11,922 nucleotides of DNA, taken from assembly GCA_037132015.1 (NCBI GenBank), contig JBAXPW010000044.1:1-11922 (forward strand), written 5' to 3'. This document shows positions 1-6,782 of this stretch, one piece after another. The stretch is from JBAXPW01 sp037132015. GTDB lineage: Bacteria; Patescibacteriota; Microgenomatia; UBA1406; GWC2-37-13. Numbering within the stretch: the stretch's first letter is position 1; every line of letters begins with the position of its first letter. A program made the translations under genes and the position numbers. The notes under the pieces were generated by a model. That model was not told the origin of the DNA. It searched no databases and saw nothing but the letters and a program-made list of their open reading frames with translations.

Positions 1-128
1 ATAACTTTCGTGTTATGTCTGCCTAAAGTTGCAAACCTGTGTTATTGGGGTATATTACAAGTGTTCGGATTCCGTTGAGAACTCATAATTCTAAAATAGA
101 GTAGACTTTATATTGAAGTAGAATGTTT
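1..128. other. Left edge with no recognisable gene
   Basis: This stretch lies beyond the 3' end of rsmI. One plus-strand frame is open from base 1 to a TGA at 76-78 (25 codons), which could be the tail of a gene cut by the window edge, but its translation resembles nothing I know. There is a small inverted repeat (ATAAC, then GTTAT, at 1-16). I see no tRNA, no strong terminator hairpin and no mobile element. Confidence 0.5.
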
Positions 129-818
129 TTAAAACCTAAACACTAAGGTGATTTCGCCTTTCAAAATTATTTCCTTTTGTAATATTTCAGTTGCTGTTCC
201 TCTGATCATTTCTTCATACTGTTTCGTTAATTCTCGACAAATACAGATATGAGCTTCTGGATATAATTCAACAAAGATCTTAAGCGTATCTAGAAGTCGA
301 TTTGCTGAATCATATGCAATAAATGTTGTGTCTTTCATCTCTAGAGCAACTATATGAGTAGATTCAATAATTTTTTTTACTTTATTTTTTTGCTTAGGCA
401 AAAAGCCAAGATACATTGAAGGATGTGGTGAAAATCCCGAGGCGATCAAAGCTGTAGTTGAGGCAGTTGGCCCCGGAACAATCGTAAATGGTAGGTTACG
501 TTTGATTGTTTCCTTGATGAGCAGATGACCCGGATCCGAGATAAGTGGCATACCACATTGAGAAATAAGCACAACATCATTAGTTTCTATATACTCAATT
601 ATCTCTGGAAGCTTGCTAAATTCAACATCCTTATAATATGAAAATATTCGTTGGTTATCTTTTCGTTCAAGGTGAAAAAACTCACGTATTTTTTCCATTA
701 AAATGCCCGTAGAGCGCGTGTCTTCAGTTAATAAGATATCTGCAGACATGATCGTCTCAGCTTGACGAATTGAGAGATCCTTGAGGTTTCCAATAGGTGT
801 GCCTACTATATAAAGCAT
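129..818 (-). CDS. rsmI: 16S rRNA (cytidine(1402)-2'-O)-methyltransferase RsmI
   Basis: RsmI uses S-adenosylmethionine to 2'-O-methylate C1402 in the decoding centre of 16S rRNA, tuning start-codon choice and fidelity. The 229-residue product has the family landmarks in order: the opening VGTPIGNLKDLS (residues 5-16), EDTR (32-35), an ISDPG loop (93-97), the SAM-pocket PGP (115-117), GFLP (138-141), RELTK (195-199) and a closing GEITLVF. Usual members have about 280 residues; this one lacks the C-terminal extension. Two normally strict motifs are altered: SDAGTP reads SQCGMP (86-91), and the ESPHR-like motif reads DSANR (170-174). The ATG at 818 directly precedes the VGTPIG motif, so the start is firm. 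The gene is divergent from dedA, with a shared 82-bp promoter region. The family call is secure; activity with the altered motifs is inferred. Confidence 0.95.
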   Translation of the reverse strand: MLYIVGTPIGNLKDLSIRQAETIMSADILLTEDTRSTGILMEKIREFFHLERKDNQRIFSYYKDVEFSKLPEIIEYIETNDVVLISQCGMPLISDPGHLLIKETIKRNLPFTIVPGPTASTTALIASGFSPHPSMYLGFLPKQKNKVKKIIESTHIVALEMKDTTFIAYDSANRLLDTLKIFVELYPEAHICICRELTKQYEEMIRGTATEILQKEIILKGEITLVFRF

Positions 819-825
819 AAAAAAG

Positions 826-834
826 TGATATAAT
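826..834 (+). promoter_or_regulatory. Extended -10 promoter, probably for dedA
   Basis: TGA followed by a perfect TATAAT (829-834) forms an extended -10 element, which can work without a -35; no good -35 is present 17 bp upstream. Transcription would begin near 841, giving dedA a leader of about 60 bases. That is longer than for the other genes here, and the leader has no Shine-Dalgarno. Confidence 0.55.
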
Positions 835-835
835 A
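827..835 (-). promoter_or_regulatory. Candidate -10 region for rsmI
   Basis: Read on the minus strand, this gives TATTATATC, offering TATTAT or TATATC as a -10 element 11 or 8 bases before the rsmI ATG. It overlaps the opposing dedA -10 almost completely, within the palindrome ATAATA-TG-TATTAT (830-843). No convincing -35 is visible. Start of transcription would fall within a few bases of the ATG. This is a weak call based only on spacing and base composition. Confidence 0.3.
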
Positions 836-848
836 TGTATTATTCAAT

Positions 849-889
849 TTGCATTTTACACTGAATTACAGAAAATTGCACTTTACATT
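849..889 (+). repeat. Imperfect direct repeat in the dedA leader
   Basis: TTGCATTTTACACT (849-862) and TTGCACTTTACATT (876-889) agree at 12 of 14 positions with a 27-bp period. They lie between the dedA promoter and its ATG. They could be a repeated protein-binding site or a chance result of AT-rich sequence; nothing decides between these. Confidence 0.35.
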
Positions 890-900
890 TATTTAGAACT

Positions 901-1551
901 ATGGAAATTCTTAAAAATCTGATGCATTTTATCGATGTTAAATATCTATTTGAAACATATAATACTTGGGCTTTAGTAATAATATTTTTTATTATTTTTG
1001 CTGAATCAGGATTATTTTTTGGATTTTTTCTTCCAGGAGATAGTTTGTTATTTACTGCTGGGTTTATAGCTTCACAAGGACTTATAAATATATGGGTACT
1101 TGCAATTATTTGTTTTGTTGCTGCTATAACTGGTGATAGTATCGGATATACATTTGGAAAAAAATTTGGAAGACGATTATTTAATAAAGATGATTCATTT
1201 TTCTTTCACAAGGATCACATAAATAAAGCTGAAAAATTTTATGAAAAATATGGAAAAAAAACAATTATTTTTGCACGTTTTGTTCCAATAGTACGTACTT
1301 TTGCACCAATAGTAGCAGGAATTGGAAATATGGAATATAAAACATTTCTTATCTACAATGTAATTGGAGGATTTATGTGGGCCGTTGGTATTACAGTAGC
1401 AGGATACTTTTTAGGAAAAATAATTCCTGACGTAGATAAATATCTACTTCCTATTATCATGATCATAGTTGCTATTTCTGTTCTTCCAAGTGTTTGGCAT
1501 ATCTGGAACGAATATAAGGCATCAAAAAAACACAAACATGAAAGTGCTTGA
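901..1551 (+). CDS. DedA-family (VTT/SNARE-associated) membrane protein
   Basis: DedA proteins are polytopic inner-membrane proteins; characterised members recycle undecaprenyl phosphate or move phospholipids across the membrane and support envelope homeostasis. The 216-residue product has the family signature: ES in a hydrophobic segment (35-36), FFLPGDSLL (42-50) in the first re-entrant region, GDSIGYTFGKKFGRR (78-92), then FARFVPIVRTFAPIVAG (124-140) and the YNVIGG..W segment (152-160). The acidic residue, PGD and the arginines of RFVP.VR needed in studied homologues are present. A last hydrophobic segment (about 180-200) precedes a Lys/His-rich cytoplasmic tail. Length is normal. No Shine-Dalgarno precedes the ATG, and an upstream in-frame TGA at 862-864 limits alternative starts. 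The specific lipid substrate cannot be told from sequence. Confidence 0.93.
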   Translation: MEILKNLMHFIDVKYLFETYNTWALVIIFFIIFAESGLFFGFFLPGDSLLFTAGFIASQGLINIWVLAIICFVAAITGDSIGYTFGKKFGRRLFNKDDSFFFHKDHINKAEKFYEKYGKKTIIFARFVPIVRTFAPIVAGIGNMEYKTFLIYNVIGGFMWAVGITVAGYFLGKIIPDVDKYLLPIIMIIVAISVLPSVWHIWNEYKASKKHKHESA

Positions 1552-1561
1552 ACAATCGTTC
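1550..1561. promoter_or_regulatory. Candidate SOS (LexA) box upstream of uvrB
   Basis: The sequence GAAC-AATC-GTTC has the GAAC-N4-GTTC form of the LexA/DinR operator of Gram-positive bacteria, and the dyad extends to TGAAC...GTTCA (1549-1562). It overlaps the dedA stop codon and lies 57 bp before the uvrB ATG, just upstream of the proposed -35. I found no other GAAC-N4-GTTC in the window. LexA control of uvr genes is established in model bacteria; whether this organism has LexA cannot be seen here. Confidence 0.45.
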
Positions 1562-1580
1562 ACTCATATGATAGAATAGA

Positions 1581-1609
1581 TTGTTTCAAAATTATTTTAT
1601 ATCTATACC
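1581..1609 (+). promoter_or_regulatory. Candidate uvrB promoter
   Basis: TTGTTT (1581-1586) and TATACC (1604-1609) are separated by 17 bp. Each matches its consensus only partly. Transcription would begin about 7 bases after the -10, within two or three bases of the ATG at 1619, giving an essentially leaderless uvrB mRNA. A 7-bp inverted repeat (AACAATC at 1551-1557, GATTGTT at 1579-1585) runs from the SOS-like dyad to this -35. It could be a weak dedA terminator, though no T-run follows it. Confidence 0.4.
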
Positions 1610-1618
1610 AGATTATTC

Positions 1619-3667
1619 ATGTTTGACTTAAAGTCTTCATATACACCAACTGGCGATCAACCAAATGCAATCCGTCAACTGACGGAGGGAATTAAATATG
1701 GTCTAAAAAATCAAGTTTTACTCGGAGTAACGGGATCAGGAAAAACATATACTATGGCGAATGTCATAAAAAATACGAATAAGCCAGCTCTCATTATTTC
1801 TCATAATAAGACTTTAGCAGGTCAACTGTATCAAGAAATGCGTGATTTTTTTCCAGATAATGGAGTTTCGTATTTTGTATCATATTATGATTATTATCAA
1901 CCAGAAGCGTATATTCCATCATCTGATACCTATATTGAAAAAGAGGCGCAAATAAATGATCTCATTGATAAATTACGTCTTCAAGCTACAACAAATATTT
2001 TGACAAGGAAAGATGCGATAGTAGTTGCATCAGTCTCATGTATTTATAATATTGGCTCGCCAAAAGAATACGGGAAATTTGTTGTTGAATTGAAAATAGG
2101 TAATCCTGCAGACTGGAAACTCTTGACATATCAACTTGTTCAATTGCAATATGAACGATCAGAGTATGAATTTAAGCGTGGATCATTTCGTATGCGTGGA
2201 GGAAATATTGATATTTATCCAGCGTATGAGGACTACGGCTATAGAATAGTATCTGATAGTGTACGAATAAATTCTATAAGTAAATTTGATCCGTTAACAG
2301 GAAAAGAGATTGAAAAGATTGATCAAAAAAATCAGTCAGTATTTATTTATCCTGCAAAATTATATATGGCAGATAGATCCTCGTTTGAATTAGCAGAAAA
2401 ACAAATTCGAACTGATCTAGAAAAAGAATACAATGCTCACAAATCTGCTGGAAGAATAATAGAAGCAGAACGATTACTCAGAAAAGTAAACTATGATCTT
2501 GAAATGCTCAAAGAAGTGGGGTATGTAAATGGAATTGAAAATTATTCTCGATACTTTGACGGAAGAAAGATCGGTGATACTCCAAATAGTCTTCTTGATT
2601 ATTTTACTTATGCGTATGGTGATGATTATATGGTTATTATTGATGAGTCTCACATGACAGTCCCTCAAATTCGGGGAATGTATAACGGCGATCATGCTCG
2701 AAAAAAAACACTAATAGAGTTTGGATTTCGTATGAATTCTGCATATGACAATCGACCTCTCAAATTTGAAGAATTTTATAAAATTCCTCCTCATATTGTG
2801 TATGTGTCAGCAACTCCTAATGATTGGGAAGTGGAATTATCAAAACAAGAAGTTAAAGAAAAAGAATTTACTTTACATGATGGAATAACTCAACAACTAA
2901 TTCGCCCAACTGGAATAATTGACCCGGAGATCATTATTAGACCTTCCAGCAATGAGGTACCTGACTTGATAGCAGAGATAGAAAAACGAATACCAAACGG
3001 AGAAAAAGTATTAGTTACGACCTTAACAAAAAAAATGGCAGAAGACCTCTCCCAATTTTTAAAAGATAAAAATGTTCGCTCTGCCTATCTTCATTCTGAC
3101 ATTGACACCCTTGAACGTTCAGACGTACTCGATAATTTACGTAAAAATGAATTTGATGTATTGATAGGGGTGAATTTATTAAGAGAAGGTCTTGACTTGC
3201 CAGAAGTTACATTAGTTGCTATACTTGATGCGGACAAGGAAGGGTTCTTGCGATCACGAACTTCATTGATTCAGACAATGGGACGTGCTGCAAGAAATAT
3301 AAGAGGACAGGTTATTTTATATGCAGATGTTCGTACTAATTCCATCGATTTAGCAGTAGAAGAGATAGAAAGACGTCGAGTATATCAAACTGAGTATAAT
3401 CGTACTCATAACATCACTCCACAAAATGTATATAAACCAATTCGAGAAAAAATAGTTGAACGTCAGGAAGAATATATGGTGATGGATCGACCTAATACTA
3501 AGTACGACGTTTCATTTGTTGACTCTATAAAGCTAGATAGTTTAACACCTTATGATAAAAAAAGAATAACTAAAAAACTAGAAAAAGAAATGAAGAAACA
3601 AGCAGAAGATCTTAATTTTGAATTGGCGATCAAGATACGGGATAAGGTAAGAGAGATGAAGAAATAG
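1619..3667 (+). CDS. uvrB: Excinuclease ABC subunit UvrB
   Basis: UvrB is the damage-verifying helicase-like subunit of nucleotide excision repair: UvrA loads it, it inserts a beta-hairpin between the strands and then recruits UvrC. The 682-residue product is full length. Visible parts: the N-terminal YTPTGDQPNAI (8-18), Walker A GVTGSGKT (36-43), the tyrosine-rich beta-hairpin YYDYYQPEAYIP (89-100), GIENYSR, the DESH Walker B (342-345), IEFGFR..SAYDNRPL, SATP (397-400), the arginine-finger motif QTMGRAARN (552-560) and a C-terminal UVR helix pair (about 645-682) that binds UvrC. The segment after RMRGGNIDIYPAY departs from the usual GDEIE-containing form. No Shine-Dalgarno precedes the ATG, but homology begins immediately after it. 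uvrA follows after a repeat-filled 183-bp gap. The identification is secure. Confidence 0.98.
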   Translation: MFDLKSSYTPTGDQPNAIRQLTEGIKYGLKNQVLLGVTGSGKTYTMANVIKNTNKPALIISHNKTLAGQLYQEMRDFFPDNGVSYFVSYYDYYQPEAYIPSSDTYIEKEAQINDLIDKLRLQATTNILTRKDAIVVASVSCIYNIGSPKEYGKFVVELKIGNPADWKLLTYQLVQLQYERSEYEFKRGSFRMRGGNIDIYPAYEDYGYRIVSDSVRINSISKFDPLTGKEIEKIDQKNQSVFIYPAKLYMADRSSFELAEKQIRTDLEKEYNAHKSAGRIIEAERLLRKVNYDLEMLKEVGYVNGIENYSRYFDGRKIGDTPNSLLDYFTYAYGDDYMVIIDESHMTVPQIRGMYNGDHARKKTLIEFGFRMNSAYDNRPLKFEEFYKIPPHIVYVSATPNDWEVELSKQEVKEKEFTLHDGITQQLIRPTGIIDPEIIIRPSSNEVPDLIAEIEKRIPNGEKVLVTTLTKKMAEDLSQFLKDKNVRSAYLHSDIDTLERSDVLDNLRKNEFDVLIGVNLLREGLDLPEVTLVAILDADKEGFLRSRTSLIQTMGRAARNIRGQVILYADVRTNSIDLAVEEIERRRVYQTEYNRTHNITPQNVYKPIREKIVERQEEYMVMDRPNTKYDVSFVDSIKLDSLTPYDKKRITKKLEKEMKKQAEDLNFELAIKIRDKVREMKK

Positions 3668-3670
3668 TTG

Positions 3671-3850
3671 AGTTTATAAAGTTATAAGGTTTGTAAAGTT
3701 TATAAAGAAAAAGTGATTACAGTTAAAAACTTTATAACTAATAAATCATTTGTTCTTTATGAACTTTATAACTTTAAAATCTATAAAATTTAATAAGCCT
3801 TGTGTTCTTTACGAACTTTATAACTTTAAAAAACTTTATAACTAATACAC
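3671..3850. repeat. AT-rich intergenic repeat array between uvrB and uvrA
   Basis: The right part is a tandem array with a 52-bp period: unit 1 at 3725-3776, unit 2 at 3777-3828 and a truncated unit 3 from 3829 that runs into the uvrA start. The 30-mers at 3751-3780 and 3803-3832 differ at two positions, and 3725-3743 recurs exactly at 3829-3847. Each complete unit holds GTTC-TTTA(T/C)-GAAC, a dyad whose single difference falls in the loop, followed by AACTTTATAACTTT. The left part (3671-3707) carries the same AACTTTATAA theme in reverse orientation, so the region could fold into long AT-rich stems. No coding potential is evident. It could serve as the uvrB transcript end and also supplies the uvrA -10. 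Confidence 0.75.
3837..3842 (+). promoter_or_regulatory. Candidate uvrA -10 element inside repeat unit 3
   Basis: TATAAC sits 8 bases before the uvrA ATG, so transcription would start almost at the ATG. It is part of the segment 3829-3847, which is identical to 3725-3743; the same TATAAC therefore occurs in unit 1 at 3733-3738, and it also recurs at 3767-3772 and 3819-3824. No -35 with proper spacing is visible. Confidence 0.35.
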
Positions 3851-6742
3851 ATGTTAAACAAAATAATCATCAAAGGAGCGAAGGAGCATAATTTACAAAA
3901 TGTAAATGTGGAAATTCCAAAAAATGAATTTGTCGTTATTACGGGAGTTTCGGGTTCAGGTAAATCATCACTCGCATTTGACACTATCTATGCAGAAGGT
4001 CAACGAAGATACGTTGAATCACTTTCTGCTTATGCCCGCCAATTTTTAGGAGTGATGGATAAACCTGATGTAGAGTATATTGAAGGTCTTTCCCCATCTA
4101 TTTCTATAGATCAAAAAACTGTTTCTCACAATCCTCGCTCAACTGTTGGCACTATCACTGAAATATATGATTATCTGCGACTTTTATTTGCAAGAATTGG
4201 TCATCCTCATTGTCCAAAAGATGGAACAGAGATTACAAAACTAACAACAGATGAAATCACAACTCGCATACTTGATGTTATGCGCACAGAAGTCAATAGC
4301 GACAAAATTAAACCTCATAAATTTATCATATTATCTCCAGTTGTTCGTCAGAGAAAAGGTGAGTTTCGTGATCTTTTTACAAACTTATTAAGTAAGGGAT
4401 TTAGCAAAGTGTTTGTAGATGGAAGCGAATCAGACTTAAATGATGATATTCCCCTTATAAAAACAAATAAACATACCATCGAAGCAGTAATAGATACATA
4501 TTCATTCACGACTAAAGATTATAATAGTGATGTTTTTCAAGCAAACTTACGTTCTCGATTATCAAATACTATCGAACAAAGTACTTCGTTATCCAGTGGA
4601 CTTGTTCTTTTAAGAACTGAATCGAAAGACTTCTTATTCTCAGAAAATTTCACTTGTCCTATGTGTGGATTTTCATTATCAGAGCTAGAGCCTCGAATGT
4701 TTTCCTTTAATTCCCCCATAGGTGCGTGTGATAAATGTAAAGGACTTGGGACAATATTTCGAGTAGACCCTGATAGTATATTTAATCCAAAATTAAGCAT
4801 TCATGAAGGAGGTATTCTTCCATTCAATAAATTTTTCTTTGCTGAAACATGGTATACAAGACTTCTCAAAAAAATGGCCAATGAAGAAGGGATTGATATG
4901 AATCTGGCAATTGGAAAATTATCAGCAGAACATATACAAATCTTACTTAAAGGAACTGGATCAGAAAAAGTATATACAGTGCAAGGAACAAACAGAATGG
5001 GAAGGCCAACAGTAATTGTGGAAAAATTTGAAGGGTTAGTGAAGGAATTAGAACGAAGATATTATGAAAGTACGGGGAATGATTCAGCAGGAATGGAAAT
5101 ACAAAAGTATATGAGAGAAGAGATGTGTACTACTTGTGAAGGTGCTAAACTCAAACCTGAAATTCTTTCAATAACAATTGATGAGATCAATATTGCAAAG
5201 ATCACAGAAAAAGCAGTAACTCATTTAATAACTTATTATCAAAATGAATTATTGAAAAAACTAAATACATATGAGAGTATTGTTTCAAAGCCAATTTTAA
5301 AAGAGATTATCACGCGTTTAACATTCTTACATAATGTAGGTCTTGGTTATCTTACTATTTCACGTGCTGCGCGAACACTATCTGGAGGAGAATTACAACG
5401 TATTCGACTTGCATCACAGATTGGCACAGGATTAACGGGTGTTTTATACGTTCTTGACGAGCCATCAATCGGACTTCATCCAAAAGATGTATCTGCATTA
5501 ATACGAGCTTTACACAATCTCAAAGATCTCGGAAATACCTTAATTGTGGTAGAACATGATCAAGAAACGATAGAATCAGCAAATTATATCGTTGAGCTTG
5601 GTCCAATGGCTGGAAAAAATGGAGGGAAACTTACATTCACAGGTACGGTAAAAGAGATGTTAAAATCAAAAAATTCTCTTACGGGACAATATATGTCAGG
5701 TAGGAAAAAAATAGAAGTTAAACCACGAGATCTTGAAACAAAACGTGGAAAAGTAGTGTTACGAGGAGCAAAACAGTTTAACTTGAAAGATGTTACTGCA
5801 GAACTGCCATTAGGCAATTTGATAGCAATAACAGGTGTTTCTGGTTCAGGAAAATCAACAATGGTTGTTGAAACGTTATATCCTGCCATGAAATATCATC
5901 TGGATGGATATTATCATGATTCAATGGGTGATTTTGCACGTCTCGAAGGATTTCATTATCTTGATCGTGTGTATTTGGTTGATCAAGGTCCTATAGGTCG
6001 AACTCCTCGATCCAATCCAGCAACATATATTGGTTTTTTTGATGAAATTCGCGAAATATTTGCATCTACTACCGATGCAAAGGCAAGAGGATTTCAAAAA
6101 GGACGTTTTTCTTTCAATTTGAAAGGCGGTCGATGTGAAAAATGTCAAGGTGCAGGAGTCATAAAAATTGAGATGCAATTTTTAGCAGATGTTTATGTAG
6201 TATGTGATGTATGTGAAGGACATAGATATAACAAAGAAACATTAGAAGTTAGATATAAAGGAATAAATATTTATGATATTCTCAAAATGACCGTTGATGA
6301 AGCAATCTCCTTCTTTGCAAATCATCAAAATATTCATACAAAATTACTATTTATGCAACAGGTTGGATTAGGATATGTTGAGTTGGGTCAACCAGCTCCT
6401 ACATTTTCTGGTGGAGAAGCACAACGTATGAAATTAGTTAATGAACTGTCTCGTCGTGATAGTGGAAAAACAATGTATATTCTTGATGAACCAACAACAG
6501 GCCTTCACTTTTATGACATTCAAAAATTATTATCAGCGTTATATCAACTTATTGAACGTGGAAATACAGTAGTTGTGATAGAACATAATCTAGATATAAT
6601 TAAACACGCACAATACATCATAGATATGGGCCCAGAAGGTGGCGATAATGGCGGAAAAATCATCTTTCAAGGTCCTACAAAAGAAATTCTTTCAATTCCT
6701 GAATCATTCACTGGACAATATTTGAAACGATTTATGGAATAA
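3851..6742 (+). CDS. uvrA: Excinuclease ABC subunit UvrA
   Basis: UvrA is the dimeric ABC-type ATPase that first detects distorted DNA in nucleotide excision repair and delivers UvrB. The 963-residue product is full length with two nucleotide-binding modules. Module one has Walker A GVSGSGKS (32-39), signature LSGGELQR (510-517) and Walker B LDEP (535-538). Module two has Walker A GVSGSGKS (662-669), signature FSGGEAQR (852-859) and Walker B LDEP (878-881). Two zinc sites are intact: C269/C272/C293/C296 in the insertion domain and C762/C765/C785/C788 in the DNA-contacting zinc finger. The DQGPIGRTPRSNPATYIG block is canonical. There is no Shine-Dalgarno; the ATG is fixed by homology from the first residues (IIIKGAKEHNLQNV). 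The transglutaminase-like gene starts 40 bp downstream. Confidence 0.99.
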   Translation: MLNKIIIKGAKEHNLQNVNVEIPKNEFVVITGVSGSGKSSLAFDTIYAEGQRRYVESLSAYARQFLGVMDKPDVEYIEGLSPSISIDQKTVSHNPRSTVGTITEIYDYLRLLFARIGHPHCPKDGTEITKLTTDEITTRILDVMRTEVNSDKIKPHKFIILSPVVRQRKGEFRDLFTNLLSKGFSKVFVDGSESDLNDDIPLIKTNKHTIEAVIDTYSFTTKDYNSDVFQANLRSRLSNTIEQSTSLSSGLVLLRTESKDFLFSENFTCPMCGFSLSELEPRMFSFNSPIGACDKCKGLGTIFRVDPDSIFNPKLSIHEGGILPFNKFFFAETWYTRLLKKMANEEGIDMNLAIGKLSAEHIQILLKGTGSEKVYTVQGTNRMGRPTVIVEKFEGLVKELERRYYESTGNDSAGMEIQKYMREEMCTTCEGAKLKPEILSITIDEINIAKITEKAVTHLITYYQNELLKKLNTYESIVSKPILKEIITRLTFLHNVGLGYLTISRAARTLSGGELQRIRLASQIGTGLTGVLYVLDEPSIGLHPKDVSALIRALHNLKDLGNTLIVVEHDQETIESANYIVELGPMAGKNGGKLTFTGTVKEMLKSKNSLTGQYMSGRKKIEVKPRDLETKRGKVVLRGAKQFNLKDVTAELPLGNLIAITGVSGSGKSTMVVETLYPAMKYHLDGYYHDSMGDFARLEGFHYLDRVYLVDQGPIGRTPRSNPATYIGFFDEIREIFASTTDAKARGFQKGRFSFNLKGGRCEKCQGAGVIKIEMQFLADVYVVCDVCEGHRYNKETLEVRYKGINIYDILKMTVDEAISFFANHQNIHTKLLFMQQVGLGYVELGQPAPTFSGGEAQRMKLVNELSRRDSGKTMYILDEPTTGLHFYDIQKLLSALYQLIERGNTVVVIEHNLDIIKHAQYIIDMGPEGGDNGGKIIFQGPTKEILSIPESFTGQYLKRFME

Positions 6743-6770
6743 CTTCTTTCATTTTTGCGTAGATTCCTTC

Positions 6771-6776
6771 TATAAT
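6771..6776 (+). promoter_or_regulatory. -10 element for the transglutaminase-like gene
   Basis: This is a perfect TATAAT whose last base is followed by six bases and then the ATG at 6783. The expected transcription start coincides with the A of the ATG, so the mRNA would be leaderless. The best -35 at 17 bp is TTCATT (6748-6753), only half matching consensus. No Shine-Dalgarno is present. The unit probably includes uvrC. Confidence 0.55.
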
Positions 6777-6782
6777 AAATAA

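Noticed and set aside
1..78. A plus-strand frame open from the left edge for 25 codons
   Set aside because: Too short and without recognisable similarity; it could be a gene tail, but nothing supports it.
1551..1585. Intrinsic terminator after dedA formed by AACAATC/GATTGTT
   Set aside because: The stem is AT-rich with a 21-base loop and no T-run follows; it is noted only as a possible regulatory dyad.
3752..3764. GTTC-N5-GAAC dyads before uvrA (also 3804-3816) as SOS boxes
   Set aside because: The half-sites are in the reverse order to GAAC-N4-GTTC and the spacing differs; they are better explained as part of the tandem repeat unit.
3671..3850. CRISPR array in the repeat-rich gap
   Set aside because: The period is 52 bp with degenerate AT-rich sequence, no distinct unique spacers and no cas genes nearby.
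5584..5889. A 101-codon open frame on the minus strand inside uvrA, with similar antisense frames at 4537-4800 and 5921-6178
   Set aside because: They lie wholly within a secure, highly conserved uvrA and their translations resemble no protein family.
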